64,000 bases of DNA from Candidatus Woesearchaeota archaeon (GTDB lineage: Archaea; Nanobdellota; Nanobdellia; Woesearchaeales; GW2011-AR9), in contig JABIJM010000007.1 in NCBI GenBank assembly GCA_018655525.1, positions 25,766 to 89,765 on the forward strand, in the 5' to 3' direction. Below are positions 37,637 to 47,521 of this stretch, in pieces; the first letter of the stretch is position 1; every line of letters begins with the position of its first letter. Position numbers and translations under genes: made by a program. Under the pieces are notes generated by a model. It was not told the DNA's origin and did not search any database. It was given only the letters and a program-made list of their open reading frames with translations.

Positions 37637-37780
37637 AATAAATTTAGAAATGGCTTATTTTTTAAGGTTTTTGTTGAAAATAAAGATTTTATGGTAATCT
37701 TGAACTATTTATAAACAAACTCAGAAAGATGAACTTTTGTATAACAATGTTTAAAAAGAATCCTTTAAAACTTCAGAGTA

Positions 37781-37891
37781 GTGGCAAAATTAAAATTTAA
37801 GAAAAAATGTAGGATATGCAATAAAGTCTGGGTGCTTGTAGTTCACCGACAACCTCTTCTCTGTGAAGATTGTAAAAAAGTACAAAAATAG
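37781..37891 (+). CDS. Small zinc-ribbon protein (36 aa), absent from the ORF track
   Basis: GTG start: VAKLKFKKKCRICNKVWVLVVHRQPLLCEDCKKVQK*; CxxC...CxxC. Confidence 0.6.
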   Translation: MAKLKFKKKCRICNKVWVLVVHRQPLLCEDCKKVQK

Positions 37892-37897
37892 ATGTTT

Positions 37898-37997
37898 GTT
37901 AAGTCATGTTTCTTGAGCAGGGCACGCCGCGGGTGATTTTTTTCACTGCGTTCTCAAAATGCGGCTCAATTGGCGCTGCTCATCCACTTGACTTAAC
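37898..37997. ncRNA. Structured RNA candidate B
   Basis: GTTAAGTCA/TGACTTAAC, GAGCAG..CGCC/GGCGCTGCTC, inner GGTGA/TCACT hairpin; GC-rich island in AT-rich intergenic DNA. Confidence 0.5.
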
Positions 37998-38052
37998 GTG
38001 AGGCAAGGTTTATTAATCAACCATGCTTTCTAAAATTAAAAGAGGTGGAAAA

Positions 38053-38820
38053 ATGGCAAATATCCTTATTAACCAATCAGTTGCAATCTTAATAGATGGT
38101 AACAACATAGAAAGAAGCATTCACGATGAAACACGTAATACGAATGCAATGATTAACTTTGATTCTTTAATTCCAAGATTATTAAATGGAAGAGGTTTGA
38201 ATCGTTTAATATATTTTAGAGAAGGAAGAAGTATATCTTCAAAACTTGCAGACCGATTATACAATCAATTCTATGGTTCTGTTGTTGCATGTCATAAAAC
38301 AGCAGATATTCCTTTATCCATTAAAGCAACGCAACTTGCATCTAAAGTTGATACCATTATTATTATGTCAGGAGATTCAGATTTTATAGATCTTGCAAAA
38401 CATCTCAAGGCAGAAGGAGTGCGTGTAGAAATTGCTGCCGTAAAAAAAACAACATCCAAATATCTTATTGAGGAAGTAGATCATTTTCATGAAATTACAA
38501 AAAATGATTGGTTTATGTATTCTGGTGGAAAACATTACAGTGGAAATAAATATCGTATGCAAGGTAAACCACAGACTAACAAACCAGTTGTCCATAAACC
38601 AGTAGAAACTCCAAAAGCAGTTCCTAAAGCTCCAGAAACAAAACCTGAAGTTGCAAAGAAACCTGTTTCAACAAAAGCTCCTGTGAAGAAACCAGCTGCA
38701 AAGAAACCCGCAACAAAGAAACCAGTTGCAAAACCAGCTTCAAAGAAACCAGCATCAAAGAAAAAACCAGCTGCGAAGAAACAGGAACAAGTTGTGCCGA
38801 GAGGCGCTGTAAAGAAGTAA
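38053..38820 (+). CDS. NYN-domain (LabA/DUF88-like) protein with Lys/Ala/Pro-rich C-terminal tail
   Basis: VAILIDGNNIERS, IIMSGDSDFIDLAKHLKAEGVRVEI; tail KKPAAKKPATKKPVAKPASKKPASKKKPAAKK; SD AGAGGTGG. Confidence 0.85.
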   Translation: MANILINQSVAILIDGNNIERSIHDETRNTNAMINFDSLIPRLLNGRGLNRLIYFREGRSISSKLADRLYNQFYGSVVACHKTADIPLSIKATQLASKVDTIIIMSGDSDFIDLAKHLKAEGVRVEIAAVKKTTSKYLIEEVDHFHEITKNDWFMYSGGKHYSGNKYRMQGKPQTNKPVVHKPVETPKAVPKAPETKPEVAKKPVSTKAPVKKPAAKKPATKKPVAKPASKKPASKKKPAAKKQEQVVPRGAVKK

Positions 38821-39366
38821 ATGCAACATCCAGAAGACATTCCTGAAGAAGAACATCACGAGGAGTATTCTGAACCTAAATGGAAGAAGCCCTTAATCTG
38901 GTCAATGGGAGGATTCATGATTCTTTTAATGATTTCATTCGTGTTCGTCACATATCCAATTGGACCAATTCTTGAAGGAAAAATAGAATCTAATCTTATT
39001 CAGAATAATCAAATTGATGTTGGTGAATTTACAATATTCTTTGAAGGAAATTCTTATGATAAATTATTAGATGTCTATAATCCAGATTTAAAACACGAAA
39101 TCAGTCTATGCCTTCTTGGTGAGAAAAAAGGGGATGATTATGTCATCTCAAGTCTTTATGAACCAAAAATCTATGAACAAACATTTGATCATGTCTCTTT
39201 TCAATCATGTAATCAAGAAACAATCGTGATGTTACATTCACATCCCTATAAACGATGTGTTGCATCAGATACTGATATTAATACATTAGCGAGTACACAG
39301 AAGGTTAATCCAGATGTTTTAATGGTTGTCATGTGTGAACCAGATCGGTTCAGTGTTTATCGGTAG
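38821..39366 (+). CDS. Membrane-anchored JAMM/MPN-type metalloprotease-like protein
   Basis: TM near N-terminus; HSHPYKRCVASDTD matches HxHx7Sx2D; EISLCLLGE upstream Glu. Confidence 0.75.
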   Translation: MQHPEDIPEEEHHEEYSEPKWKKPLIWSMGGFMILLMISFVFVTYPIGPILEGKIESNLIQNNQIDVGEFTIFFEGNSYDKLLDVYNPDLKHEISLCLLGEKKGDDYVISSLYEPKIYEQTFDHVSFQSCNQETIVMLHSHPYKRCVASDTDINTLASTQKVNPDVLMVVMCEPDRFSVYR

Positions 39367-39396
39367 ATTTATTAATTACTTGTTCTTCACAATTCC

Positions 39397-39960
39397 ATGA
39401 AAAAAGTAGTTGTGGTTTTTGTAATATTATTACTATTCTTAGTTGCATGTACCGAAGTTGTTGAAGAATCTCCTGAAGCACCTGTAGGAAAAGCAATTGA
39501 AGTAGTTCCAGAACCAACACCTGAACCAGAACCAGTTGTAGAAAAACAAGTATTTCTTGGATGTAAAGATACAAGTGAATGTCAAGGAATAGAACAATGT
39601 ATTGAAGGAGAATGTAAAACAATTGCACAACTGTATAAAACAGATTGTGATGTCAAATGTAACTTCAAATCTATTCTTGTAGAAACAAGTGATGGTGAAT
39701 CAACCACAATCAACAGAGGTCAAGGAAGTTATTCCTATGCAGGCGCATTAGCATGGACATTACAAAGTGGTCCAGATTACTGTAAAGAAGATAAAGTCAT
39801 TGTCCCAATCAAACTAGAGAAAAATTCTTATGGAAAAATTCTTGAAACACAAACCATTATTTTATCTCCTGGAGAAACTTCAGATATTATTACACATCCA
39901 ACTGTAAAAAGCATGTCTTTTACTGCGAAAATTGTAAGTGTAGATGAGAGTTGTAACTAA
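39397..39960 (+). CDS. Putative lipoprotein, hypothetical
   Basis: Lipobox FLVAC; Cys-rich body. Confidence 0.65.
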   Translation: MKKVVVVFVILLLFLVACTEVVEESPEAPVGKAIEVVPEPTPEPEPVVEKQVFLGCKDTSECQGIEQCIEGECKTIAQLYKTDCDVKCNFKSILVETSDGESTTINRGQGSYSYAGALAWTLQSGPDYCKEDKVIVPIKLEKNSYGKILETQTIILSPGETSDIITHPTVKSMSFTAKIVSVDESCN

Positions 39961-40919
39961 ACCCAATTCTTTCGTTCTTCACGATTCTCAGGTTCAACAT
40001 ACTTCAATCCAAGTTTCTTAAAAATAGCTTTCTCAGTTTTAGAAGCAATAATTTTCTTTGTTCCAACTTCAGATAAAGAATATTCATTCAACGTCCACCC
40101 TTTCTTTAGAGCCAACTTTCTTAAATAAATATTAAAATCCTTTGTACCTGTGAAATACATCAATGCAGCACCCCATTGGCTTGCTTTGACAACACGTAAA
40201 TCAATGTTCAATCCATTCTCCAATCGTACAACACTTTTCGTCATACCTCTTGCAAGTACCTTAGAAATTCCTTTCATAGATGTAAACGCCTTCATCACAG
40301 CATCAGGATTCTTTGATACAATTAATACATCTAAATCTTTGACTGTTTTCTTCTTCCTTCTAAAAGATCCTGCGATTTCAATCTTCCAAACGGATTTATA
40401 TCTTTTCAAAGAACGTAGGATCTTATTTGCGATAGGGATGATATTCTCAATCGGATATCGTTTAGGTTTTGTTTTCATAACCGCAATCCCATCAAGAAAT
40501 GTTTCTTCTGTTTTTATTCCAAATCCAGGTAATTCTCTTACCCTCTTTTTTTTTATAGCTTTCTCTAAATCTTTTATAGAACGAATATTCAATATTTTAT
40601 ACAATACCTTAATTTTCTTCGGACCTAAGAACGGAATTTGACGTAGAGATTCCACATCAACTTTCACTTCCTTTTTTAATGTATTATAATATGATGACTT
40701 TCCTGTTTCCAACATCTCTTCAATTTTCTCACCAATATGTTCGCCCACACCTGGGATTTCATACAACCTACCTGCTTTATATTCATCAAAAACTTCTTCT
40801 ATCATTCCTTCAATTGCTCTCGCAACTCGCCGGTACGATTCTGGTTTATATTTTACTTCTTGGATATCTAATAAATCTGCAATGGCGTTCAGAATACGAA
40901 TTAATTCTTCGTTTTTCAT
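39957..40919 (-). CDS. Family X DNA polymerase (no PHP domain visible)
   Basis: HhH regions IPGVGEHIGEKI and IPFLGPKKI; AGSFRRKKKTVKDLDVLIV. Confidence 0.88.
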   Translation of the reverse strand: MKNEELIRILNAIADLLDIQEVKYKPESYRRVARAIEGMIEEVFDEYKAGRLYEIPGVGEHIGEKIEEMLETGKSSYYNTLKKEVKVDVESLRQIPFLGPKKIKVLYKILNIRSIKDLEKAIKKKRVRELPGFGIKTEETFLDGIAVMKTKPKRYPIENIIPIANKILRSLKRYKSVWKIEIAGSFRRKKKTVKDLDVLIVSKNPDAVMKAFTSMKGISKVLARGMTKSVVRLENGLNIDLRVVKASQWGAALMYFTGTKDFNIYLRKLALKKGWTLNEYSLSEVGTKKIIASKTEKAIFKKLGLKYVEPENREERKNWV

Positions 40920-41011
40920 ATCAGGAGTATATTTTTGGAAGTTTTATACTTTTCCATATTCTCTGAAACAATAAGGCATATAAATGATTCTTCAGTTATA
41001 ATCTTTGATAG

Positions 41012-41755
41012 ATGTTACAACAAACGTTCCTACACATTCCTGGAATCAGTAAAGAGGTGGAGTCACATATCTGGAAGAACGATATTCTTAATTGGCATGA
41101 GTTTCATCAACAAGGTCATTCTTTAGACTTGCCAACATCTAAAATATTTAAAATAAAAGAACACGTAGAAAAATCAATTCATGCACTCCAACATAAAAAT
41201 CATCAATTTTTTAATTTACCAAGCAAAGAGGAATGGAGATTATATCAAGATTTTAAAGAACATTGTTGCTTCTTAGACATTGAAACCACAGGTCTAAGTA
41301 AACATTACAATTACATTACCACCATAGGACTTTATGATGGAGAAAGCAGTCGTGTGTTTGTCAAAGATCAAGATTTACATGAATTTGCACAAGAAATTGC
41401 AAAGTATAAAGTAATTGTCACATTTAATGGAAAATGTTTTGATCTCCCATTCTTACGTTCTTCTTTTCCAGATATTGATTTTCACCACATCCATTTAGAC
41501 TTACGTTATTTGATGAAAGATTTAGGATATTCTGGTGGATTGAAACGGATTGAGAAAGAAGTAGGGATCAATCGTGATGATGAATTAGCAGAAGTAGATG
41601 GATTTGAAGCTGTACGTCTATGGCGGCGTTATAAAAAAGGAGATTTACAATCCTTAGAATTATTGAAGAAGTATAATGAAGCAGATGTTGTGAATCTTAA
41701 AACATTAATGGAATTTACATATGGAAAGTTGAAAGAGAAGACGTTGTTCAATTAG
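41012..41755 (+). CDS. RNase H-like/YprB-type exonuclease domain protein
   Basis: FLDIETTGLSKHYNYITTIGLYDG, VTFNGKCFDLPFLRSSF, YNEADVVNLKTLMEF. Confidence 0.8.
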   Translation: MLQQTFLHIPGISKEVESHIWKNDILNWHEFHQQGHSLDLPTSKIFKIKEHVEKSIHALQHKNHQFFNLPSKEEWRLYQDFKEHCCFLDIETTGLSKHYNYITTIGLYDGESSRVFVKDQDLHEFAQEIAKYKVIVTFNGKCFDLPFLRSSFPDIDFHHIHLDLRYLMKDLGYSGGLKRIEKEVGINRDDELAEVDGFEAVRLWRRYKKGDLQSLELLKKYNEADVVNLKTLMEFTYGKLKEKTLFN

Positions 41756-42164
41756 TAATCTTCTCATCAACATCATACTGTTCCCATCTCACTTTTTTTT
41801 CTCTGATTGCATCTCTGAGAATTCTCTCGTGTTTAGATAATTGTTTGGCAGATCCAGACTTCACTTCTACAAACACAACTTCTTCAATTTCCTTTTCATC
41901 CATTCCCTTAAACACAATAAAATCAATTGGTTTTCCCATAAATCTCACTTCAGAAGGCTTGTAAGGAAAATTTGGAAGATAGGGCGCAAGTTGCTCAGAA
42001 AACTGCCCACCAATCACACTACGAGAAGTTTTCAATCTAGATTTCACAATTGGTTCAAGTTTATGCAACTTCCACATATGATCTTCAATCTTTCTTCCGA
42101 TGGTATAACCTACGTAAAGAAAGATCAAAATAATTCCGATGAGGAAGATGGTGTTAAGGTTCAT
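41748..42164 (-). CDS. Membrane-anchored endonuclease related to archaeal Holliday junction resolvase
   Basis: N-terminal TM; GKPIDFIVFKG...EVVFVEVKSG PD-(D/E)xK-like signature. Confidence 0.7.
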   Translation of the reverse strand: MNLNTIFLIGIILIFLYVGYTIGRKIEDHMWKLHKLEPIVKSRLKTSRSVIGGQFSEQLAPYLPNFPYKPSEVRFMGKPIDFIVFKGMDEKEIEEVVFVEVKSGSAKQLSKHERILRDAIREKKVRWEQYDVDEKITN

Positions 42165-42236
42165 TTTGTATCGTAAATCTAGAAACTCTAAAAATCTTTC
42201 CCAAATCTATATAAATAACATTCCAATATCCCTAAC

Positions 42237-45032
42237 ATGACAATCAATTGGCTGCAAATCCAAGATAAATGGCAGAAGAAATGGGCAGACGCGAAACTAG
42301 GTGAAGCAAAAGTCTCCGACAAACCTAAATTCTATATGATCTTTGCATACCCAGGACCTTCTGGTTATCCTCACGTAGGCCATATGCGTGGGTATTCTTA
42401 TACAGATATGATTACACGTTATGAAAGGCTTCAAGGAAAAGAAGTATTATTTCCATTAGGAATGCATGCTTCTGGGAATTTAGCATCTGGATTCGCAAAC
42501 AAAATCAAAAATAAGGATGAAAAATGGATCACATATCTTAGAAAAAATGGTTGTCCAGAAGAAACAATTCCGACATTAGTAACCCCAGAAGCAGTGATTG
42601 AATATTTTAATGAAGTCTATGTAGAAGACTATTTCAAAAAATTTGGATTTCTATGTGATTGGGATAGATACACGTGTAGTACGTGGAAGGATTATGAAAA
42701 ATTTATCCAATGGCAATTTCTTAAATTACAAAAGAAAAATTTACTAACTCAGAAACCATACTTTGCAACAGCATGTGTTGTGCATGGACCAGTTGCAGTA
42801 GACCCTTCAGAAACAGATATTTCAAAAGGAGGAAAAGCAGAGAAACAAGAATACACATTATTAAAATTCAAATTTGGAAAAGATTTCTTAGTTGCAGCAA
42901 CACTTAGACCAGAAACAGTTTATGGACAAACAAATCTTTGGGTAAATCCATCCATAAAATACGTGAAAGTAGAAGTTAATGGCGAAAACTGGATCATGTC
43001 AGAACAAGCATCTCAAAAACTTAAATTTCAAAAAGACGACATAATTCTCAAAGAAGAAATTGATCCTAAATATTTAATTGGCAAAACAGCGATTGCACCA
43101 GGTATAGAAAAAGAAATTCCAATTTATCCAGCATCCTTCGTAGATGCAGATGTAGGTTCCGGAATTGTAACCTGTGTTCCATCAGATGCGCCGTATGATT
43201 ACGTTGCATTAAAAACATTAGAAGGAAATCAAACCTTACAATCACAATACAACATCAACGTAAACGTTTCTTTAATTCCAATCATTGAATCAAAAGGCTA
43301 TGGAGAATTTCCAGCTCAAGAAATTGTGCAGAAAATGAACATTACATCTCTTGAAGATCCAAAATTAAAAGATGCAACTACAGAAATCTATAAAGTAGGA
43401 CATCATACAGGTGTCATGCGAAAAAACTGTGGTATCTACGCAGGTAAAAGAGTAGAAGAAGCAAAAGAATTAGTGAAAAAAGATCTCTTGAAAAAACATA
43501 AAGCAGACATATTCTACGATTTATCTGAAGAAGTAATTTGCAGATGTGGAGAACCAGTTGTCATTAAACGGATTGATGACCAATGGTTCATTAAATATTC
43601 TGATAAGGAATTAACAAACAGCTCAAAGAAGCATCTTGAATCCATGAACATTTATCCTAAAGACTATAAAGAACGTCTTCCCGGTATTTTAGATTGGTTC
43701 CATGACAGGGCATGTGTGAGATTAGGAAATTGGCAAGGAAGTAAATTACCTTTTGACGAAAAATGGATTGTAGAACCAATTGCAGATTCAACACTTTATC
43801 CTGTCTATTATATCGTCTCTAAATTCACCAAGAATGGCACATTAAACGTAGATGATTTAACAGAAGAATTCTTTGACTATGTGTTCTTAGGAGAAGGATC
43901 AGGTAAAAAAAAATGGGAACCTATCAAAGCAGAATTTGATTACTTCTATCCATTAGATATTAACCTAGGAGGAAAAGAACATCAAACTGTTCACTTCCCC
44001 GTTTTTATCATGAATCATGTTGGCATCTTAAAAAAAGAAGATTGGCCAAAAGGAATATTCATTAACCATTGGGTTATAGGAAAAGGAAGCAAAATTTCAA
44101 AAAGTAAAGGTGGCGCGGAACCAATCCCTCAAGCAATGGAAAAATACGGTGTAGATGCAATGCGACTTTATTATGCACACATCGGTTCACCACATGTAGA
44201 TGTTGTTTGGGACGAACCTGTTGTATTAAATTATAAAAATCAACTTGAAAAACTCCATCTATTGGTTGAAAAATTACAAGAATTAAAAGGGACAGAAAAA
44301 CTTATCGATACCTGGCTGATTTCACGTATGCAGAAACACCTTAAAGAAATCAACGAATCAATGAGTGATTATTCCTTAAGGGAATTAGGATCAACTGTGT
44401 ATTTCACAATTCATGAAGATCTACGATGGTATCTAAGAAGAGGTGGAGAAAATAAAAGCGTAATAGAAAACATCATTTCAATCTGGTTACGATTAATGAA
44501 TCCAATCACACCTCATCTAAGTGAAGAACTAAATCCTACAAAAGATCTTATTTCTTCATCAGCATGGCCACAATTAGATGACTCAAAAATAAATGCTACT
44601 TCTGAAGCAGGAGAAGAACTCATCAAAACAACAATGGATGGCATGCGTAATGTAATGAAACTTGCAAAACTAGAGAAACCCTCTAAATTCACGTTATTTG
44701 TATCAGAAGCATGGAAATACGGATTATTTGCAACATTAAAAGAAAAGATTCAAGAAACGAGAAACGTTGGAGATATTATGAAAACTATTCTTGCAGATGA
44801 ATCCTTGAAACAACATGGAAAAGATGTAAGTAAAATTGTACAATCCACATTAAAAGATGTTTCTAGACTTCCTTCTATAGTTACAAGTAGAGGGGAAGAA
44901 TTAGATGTAATCAAAGATGCACAAGATTTTTTATCTAAAGAATTTGATTGCACAATTGAAATTATGGAAAAATCTGATCATCCAAAAGCAAAATCAGCTT
45001 CACCTGGAAAGATTGGTGTGTTAGTAGAGTGA
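42237..45032 (+). CDS. leuS: Leucyl-tRNA synthetase
   Basis: YPGPSGYPHVGHMRGYSYTDMITRYERLQG; KISKSKGGAEP; archaeal/eukaryal LeuRS editing region. Confidence 0.93.
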   Translation: MTINWLQIQDKWQKKWADAKLGEAKVSDKPKFYMIFAYPGPSGYPHVGHMRGYSYTDMITRYERLQGKEVLFPLGMHASGNLASGFANKIKNKDEKWITYLRKNGCPEETIPTLVTPEAVIEYFNEVYVEDYFKKFGFLCDWDRYTCSTWKDYEKFIQWQFLKLQKKNLLTQKPYFATACVVHGPVAVDPSETDISKGGKAEKQEYTLLKFKFGKDFLVAATLRPETVYGQTNLWVNPSIKYVKVEVNGENWIMSEQASQKLKFQKDDIILKEEIDPKYLIGKTAIAPGIEKEIPIYPASFVDADVGSGIVTCVPSDAPYDYVALKTLEGNQTLQSQYNINVNVSLIPIIESKGYGEFPAQEIVQKMNITSLEDPKLKDATTEIYKVGHHTGVMRKNCGIYAGKRVEEAKELVKKDLLKKHKADIFYDLSEEVICRCGEPVVIKRIDDQWFIKYSDKELTNSSKKHLESMNIYPKDYKERLPGILDWFHDRACVRLGNWQGSKLPFDEKWIVEPIADSTLYPVYYIVSKFTKNGTLNVDDLTEEFFDYVFLGEGSGKKKWEPIKAEFDYFYPLDINLGGKEHQTVHFPVFIMNHVGILKKEDWPKGIFINHWVIGKGSKISKSKGGAEPIPQAMEKYGVDAMRLYYAHIGSPHVDVVWDEPVVLNYKNQLEKLHLLVEKLQELKGTEKLIDTWLISRMQKHLKEINESMSDYSLRELGSTVYFTIHEDLRWYLRRGGENKSVIENIISIWLRLMNPITPHLSEELNPTKDLISSSAWPQLDDSKINATSEAGEELIKTTMDGMRNVMKLAKLEKPSKFTLFVSEAWKYGLFATLKEKIQETRNVGDIMKTILADESLKQHGKDVSKIVQSTLKDVSRLPSIVTSRGEELDVIKDAQDFLSKEFDCTIEIMEKSDHPKAKSASPGKIGVLVE

Positions 45033-46424
45033 TTAATTTGTTATTAAAACCGGTCTTCTTGATTTAGGCAATGCACGTGTACTTTGCAAAAGAGGCGTAC
45101 TTTTTTCTTCAACATGAAAACCTTGACTTTCAAAAGAACCAGTATCAGCATATTCAGAAGAACTACCAGAAGTAACTGTTGTTAAAACAGGATATTCCGA
45201 AACTGTATCTTCTTTAGATTCTATACCGTATTCTTGGTTTCCAAATATCTTATTTCCTGCAACATAAACTCTTACATTTCTTTGTAAAGGTATTTTACCT
45301 TCAATAGCTCTTTCCGTAATTTCAATTACCTCACTGATCTCTCTTTTTTTAGGATTAGGATGACACAAGGAAACTAATGGTCTTAAAATATCACCATTAT
45401 AGTCAGTTCTTGAAAGTACTTTTTGAAATAATCTTTCAAAGTCGTTTGAATTTACATCTTGAATGCCTAAATAAAACATTTCTTTTTTTGAATAATCTAA
45501 GTAAGGTAACTCTCCAACAAGTCCTTGAATATACATTGCTCCTGCAGAATATGCGTCTGAACGATGAGTAGCTAAAGCTCCTTGTAATATTTCTGGTGCT
45601 AATAAACCTAATGTGCCTGTTATATCATCACTAATTCTTTCATTCATTAATCTCATTGTATCCTTTGGAAGGCCTAGATTCTCTATCTCATTCCGATAAA
45701 ATTCTGCATTTCCAAAATCAATTAATTTAGAATTATTATCACTTAAAAGAATATTCTCGGGTTTAATATCTCCATGAATTATTCTTTTCTTTCTAAGAAT
45801 CTTTTGAGCTTTTGAAATATCATGGACAACTCTCATTAATTGACTCGGATTAATTAATCCAGTTTGAGCGACAGAATGACTACCTCTTTTTATTAAAGGC
45901 ATTTTACTTCTTAACGTTTCTCCCGGAAGATATTCGGCTGAAAATTCTACATAAAAATTACTATCAAGGAAAAAAAATTGTCGGTCCATCTTTGTTTCTG
46001 GATTATTAATGATTTGTTGAAAATTTCGTTCTCCTCTTAATTTTCTTAATGCTTCATATTGTGACACTCCTTTTTGTAGTCGTGAAGCGTCACGTCTATT
46101 AGTAATAGAAATGTCTTTTACATTTCCACTATAATCCTCACATATTAAATGATATTCTGGTCCTTTCTTACCTTGTTTTAATTCATATTCTACTGATTTA
46201 AATAACTTGAAATCATCTCCTCCTTCGATTGGATTTGAAGAAATTTTGTCTATTTTCCTTACAATTCTTCTTCCTTCTTCAGTAATATATCCAGAATCAA
46301 ATATAGCGCCAAAACCACCACTTCCAATCACTCCTAAATTATGAAGATGATAACTAGCTGGAAGAATTTGTTCTAATTCTTGTGTTTTTTGAGATAGTTC
46401 ACCACATAATCTGTTGTTATTATT
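45033..46424 (-). CDS. Eukaryotic-like Ser/Thr protein kinase
   Basis: IIHGDIKPENILLSDNNSKLIDFGNAEF; GLLAPEILQGALATHRSDAYSAG; start likely at MNNNNRL. Confidence 0.88.
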   Translation of the reverse strand, partial: NNNNRLCGELSQKTQELEQILPASYHLHNLGVIGSGGFGAIFDSGYITEEGRRIVRKIDKISSNPIEGGDDFKLFKSVEYELKQGKKGPEYHLICEDYSGNVKDISITNRRDASRLQKGVSQYEALRKLRGERNFQQIINNPETKMDRQFFFLDSNFYVEFSAEYLPGETLRSKMPLIKRGSHSVAQTGLINPSQLMRVVHDISKAQKILRKKRIIHGDIKPENILLSDNNSKLIDFGNAEFYRNEIENLGLPKDTMRLMNERISDDITGTLGLLAPEILQGALATHRSDAYSAGAMYIQGLVGELPYLDYSKKEMFYLGIQDVNSNDFERLFQKVLSRTDYNGDILRPLVSLCHPNPKKREISEVIEITERAIEGKIPLQRNVRVYVAGNKIFGNQEYGIESKEDTVSEYPVLTTVTSGSSSEYADTGSFESQGFHVEEKSTPLLQSTRALPKSRRPVLITN

Positions 46425-46541
46425 CATGGAATTCCTATTTTGAAAAGATTTGTTTATAAAGCTTTCTCCTGATTTTTGCAACCCTTCGGAGACAACAGTT
46501 TTGCCATAACCTTTATAACTCTAAAAGTTAATATTTTCGTC

Positions 46542-47051
46542 ATGGGAAAGAAAAAATTAATTTTAACATTTGCAATCGCAATCATATTTGTATTTTTTAT
46601 TGGATATGGTATAGAAGTATTTCATGACACACCTGAGTACAAAGATTTCTGTCCAGAAGTGTATCATTTGGATAATGAAAAAGCATGCTTAGAAGCAGGA
46701 GGGGAATGGTTTGATGAAACAACAGAAGTTATTAAAGAACAAATCCCTCGTAAAGCTACACATTGCTCAAATAAATTAGACTGTCATCTTGGTTATCAAG
46801 AACTTCAAGATAAACATGATTTAGTTGTATTTGTTGTTGCAATCATATTAGGAGTTCTCGCAATCGTTGTTGGTGTATTACTAAAGAAAGATGCAATCAG
46901 TACAGGAATCCTTGCAGGCGGTGTATTATTGTTGTTGTATGGTACAATTCGTTATTGGAGACATGCAGATGACATTTTGAAATTCATATTACTAGGAATT
47001 GCTTTAGCAGTCTTAATCTGGCTAGGCTATAAAAAGTTTGATAAGAGGTAA
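46542..47051 (+). CDS. Hypothetical membrane protein
   Basis: N-terminal TM plus three C-terminal hydrophobic segments. Confidence 0.6.
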   Translation: MGKKKLILTFAIAIIFVFFIGYGIEVFHDTPEYKDFCPEVYHLDNEKACLEAGGEWFDETTEVIKEQIPRKATHCSNKLDCHLGYQELQDKHDLVVFVVAIILGVLAIVVGVLLKKDAISTGILAGGVLLLLYGTIRYWRHADDILKFILLGIALAVLIWLGYKKFDKR

Positions 47052-47056
47052 ATAAG

Positions 47057-47521
47057 ATGACACAAGTAATACCAATCTCACAACAAGGTGAAACAAAATT
47101 TAAGAAACCTTTTGGTTATCTACAAAGGAAAGCAGAATTAATTATGATAGGAAAAGGTGGGAGGAAATTTGTTTTTAAAATACGTAATAAACCTGTTTTA
47201 ATTGGGCGTGCAAATAATGTGGATTTAGAAATGTTTGGAAAACATCTTTCTTTAGGTCCTGTTTTTGATACAGAAACGAATGCTAGTTTTGATAGAATTA
47301 TTTTTCCAGATATCCCTTTAACACAAGATATTTCTACTTATGGTCATTGCAAATTGGTCTGGAAACTTGTTCCTGGTCGTCGTTTATGGGCACTTGAATT
47401 AGAAGATGCATCCACAAATGGAACAATTGTAAATGGTGAAAAAGTTCATAAACGAAAAAAATTTCTTTTAGATAAAACGAAAATCAATCTTTGGAAATAT
47501 AAACTTGAACTCCTCTACTAA
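47057..47521 (+). CDS. FHA-domain protein
   Basis: VLIGRANNVDLEM...YGHCKLVW...LEDASTNGTIVNGEKV. Confidence 0.8.
   Translation: MTQVIPISQQGETKFKKPFGYLQRKAELIMIGKGGRKFVFKIRNKPVLIGRANNVDLEMFGKHLSLGPVFDTETNASFDRIIFPDIPLTQDISTYGHCKLVWKLVPGRRLWALELEDASTNGTIVNGEKVHKRKKFLLDKTKINLWKYKLELLY

Noticed and set aside
39957-40919. PolX as an unusual truncated polymerase
   Set aside because: PHP-less family X polymerases are well known; not novel by itself.
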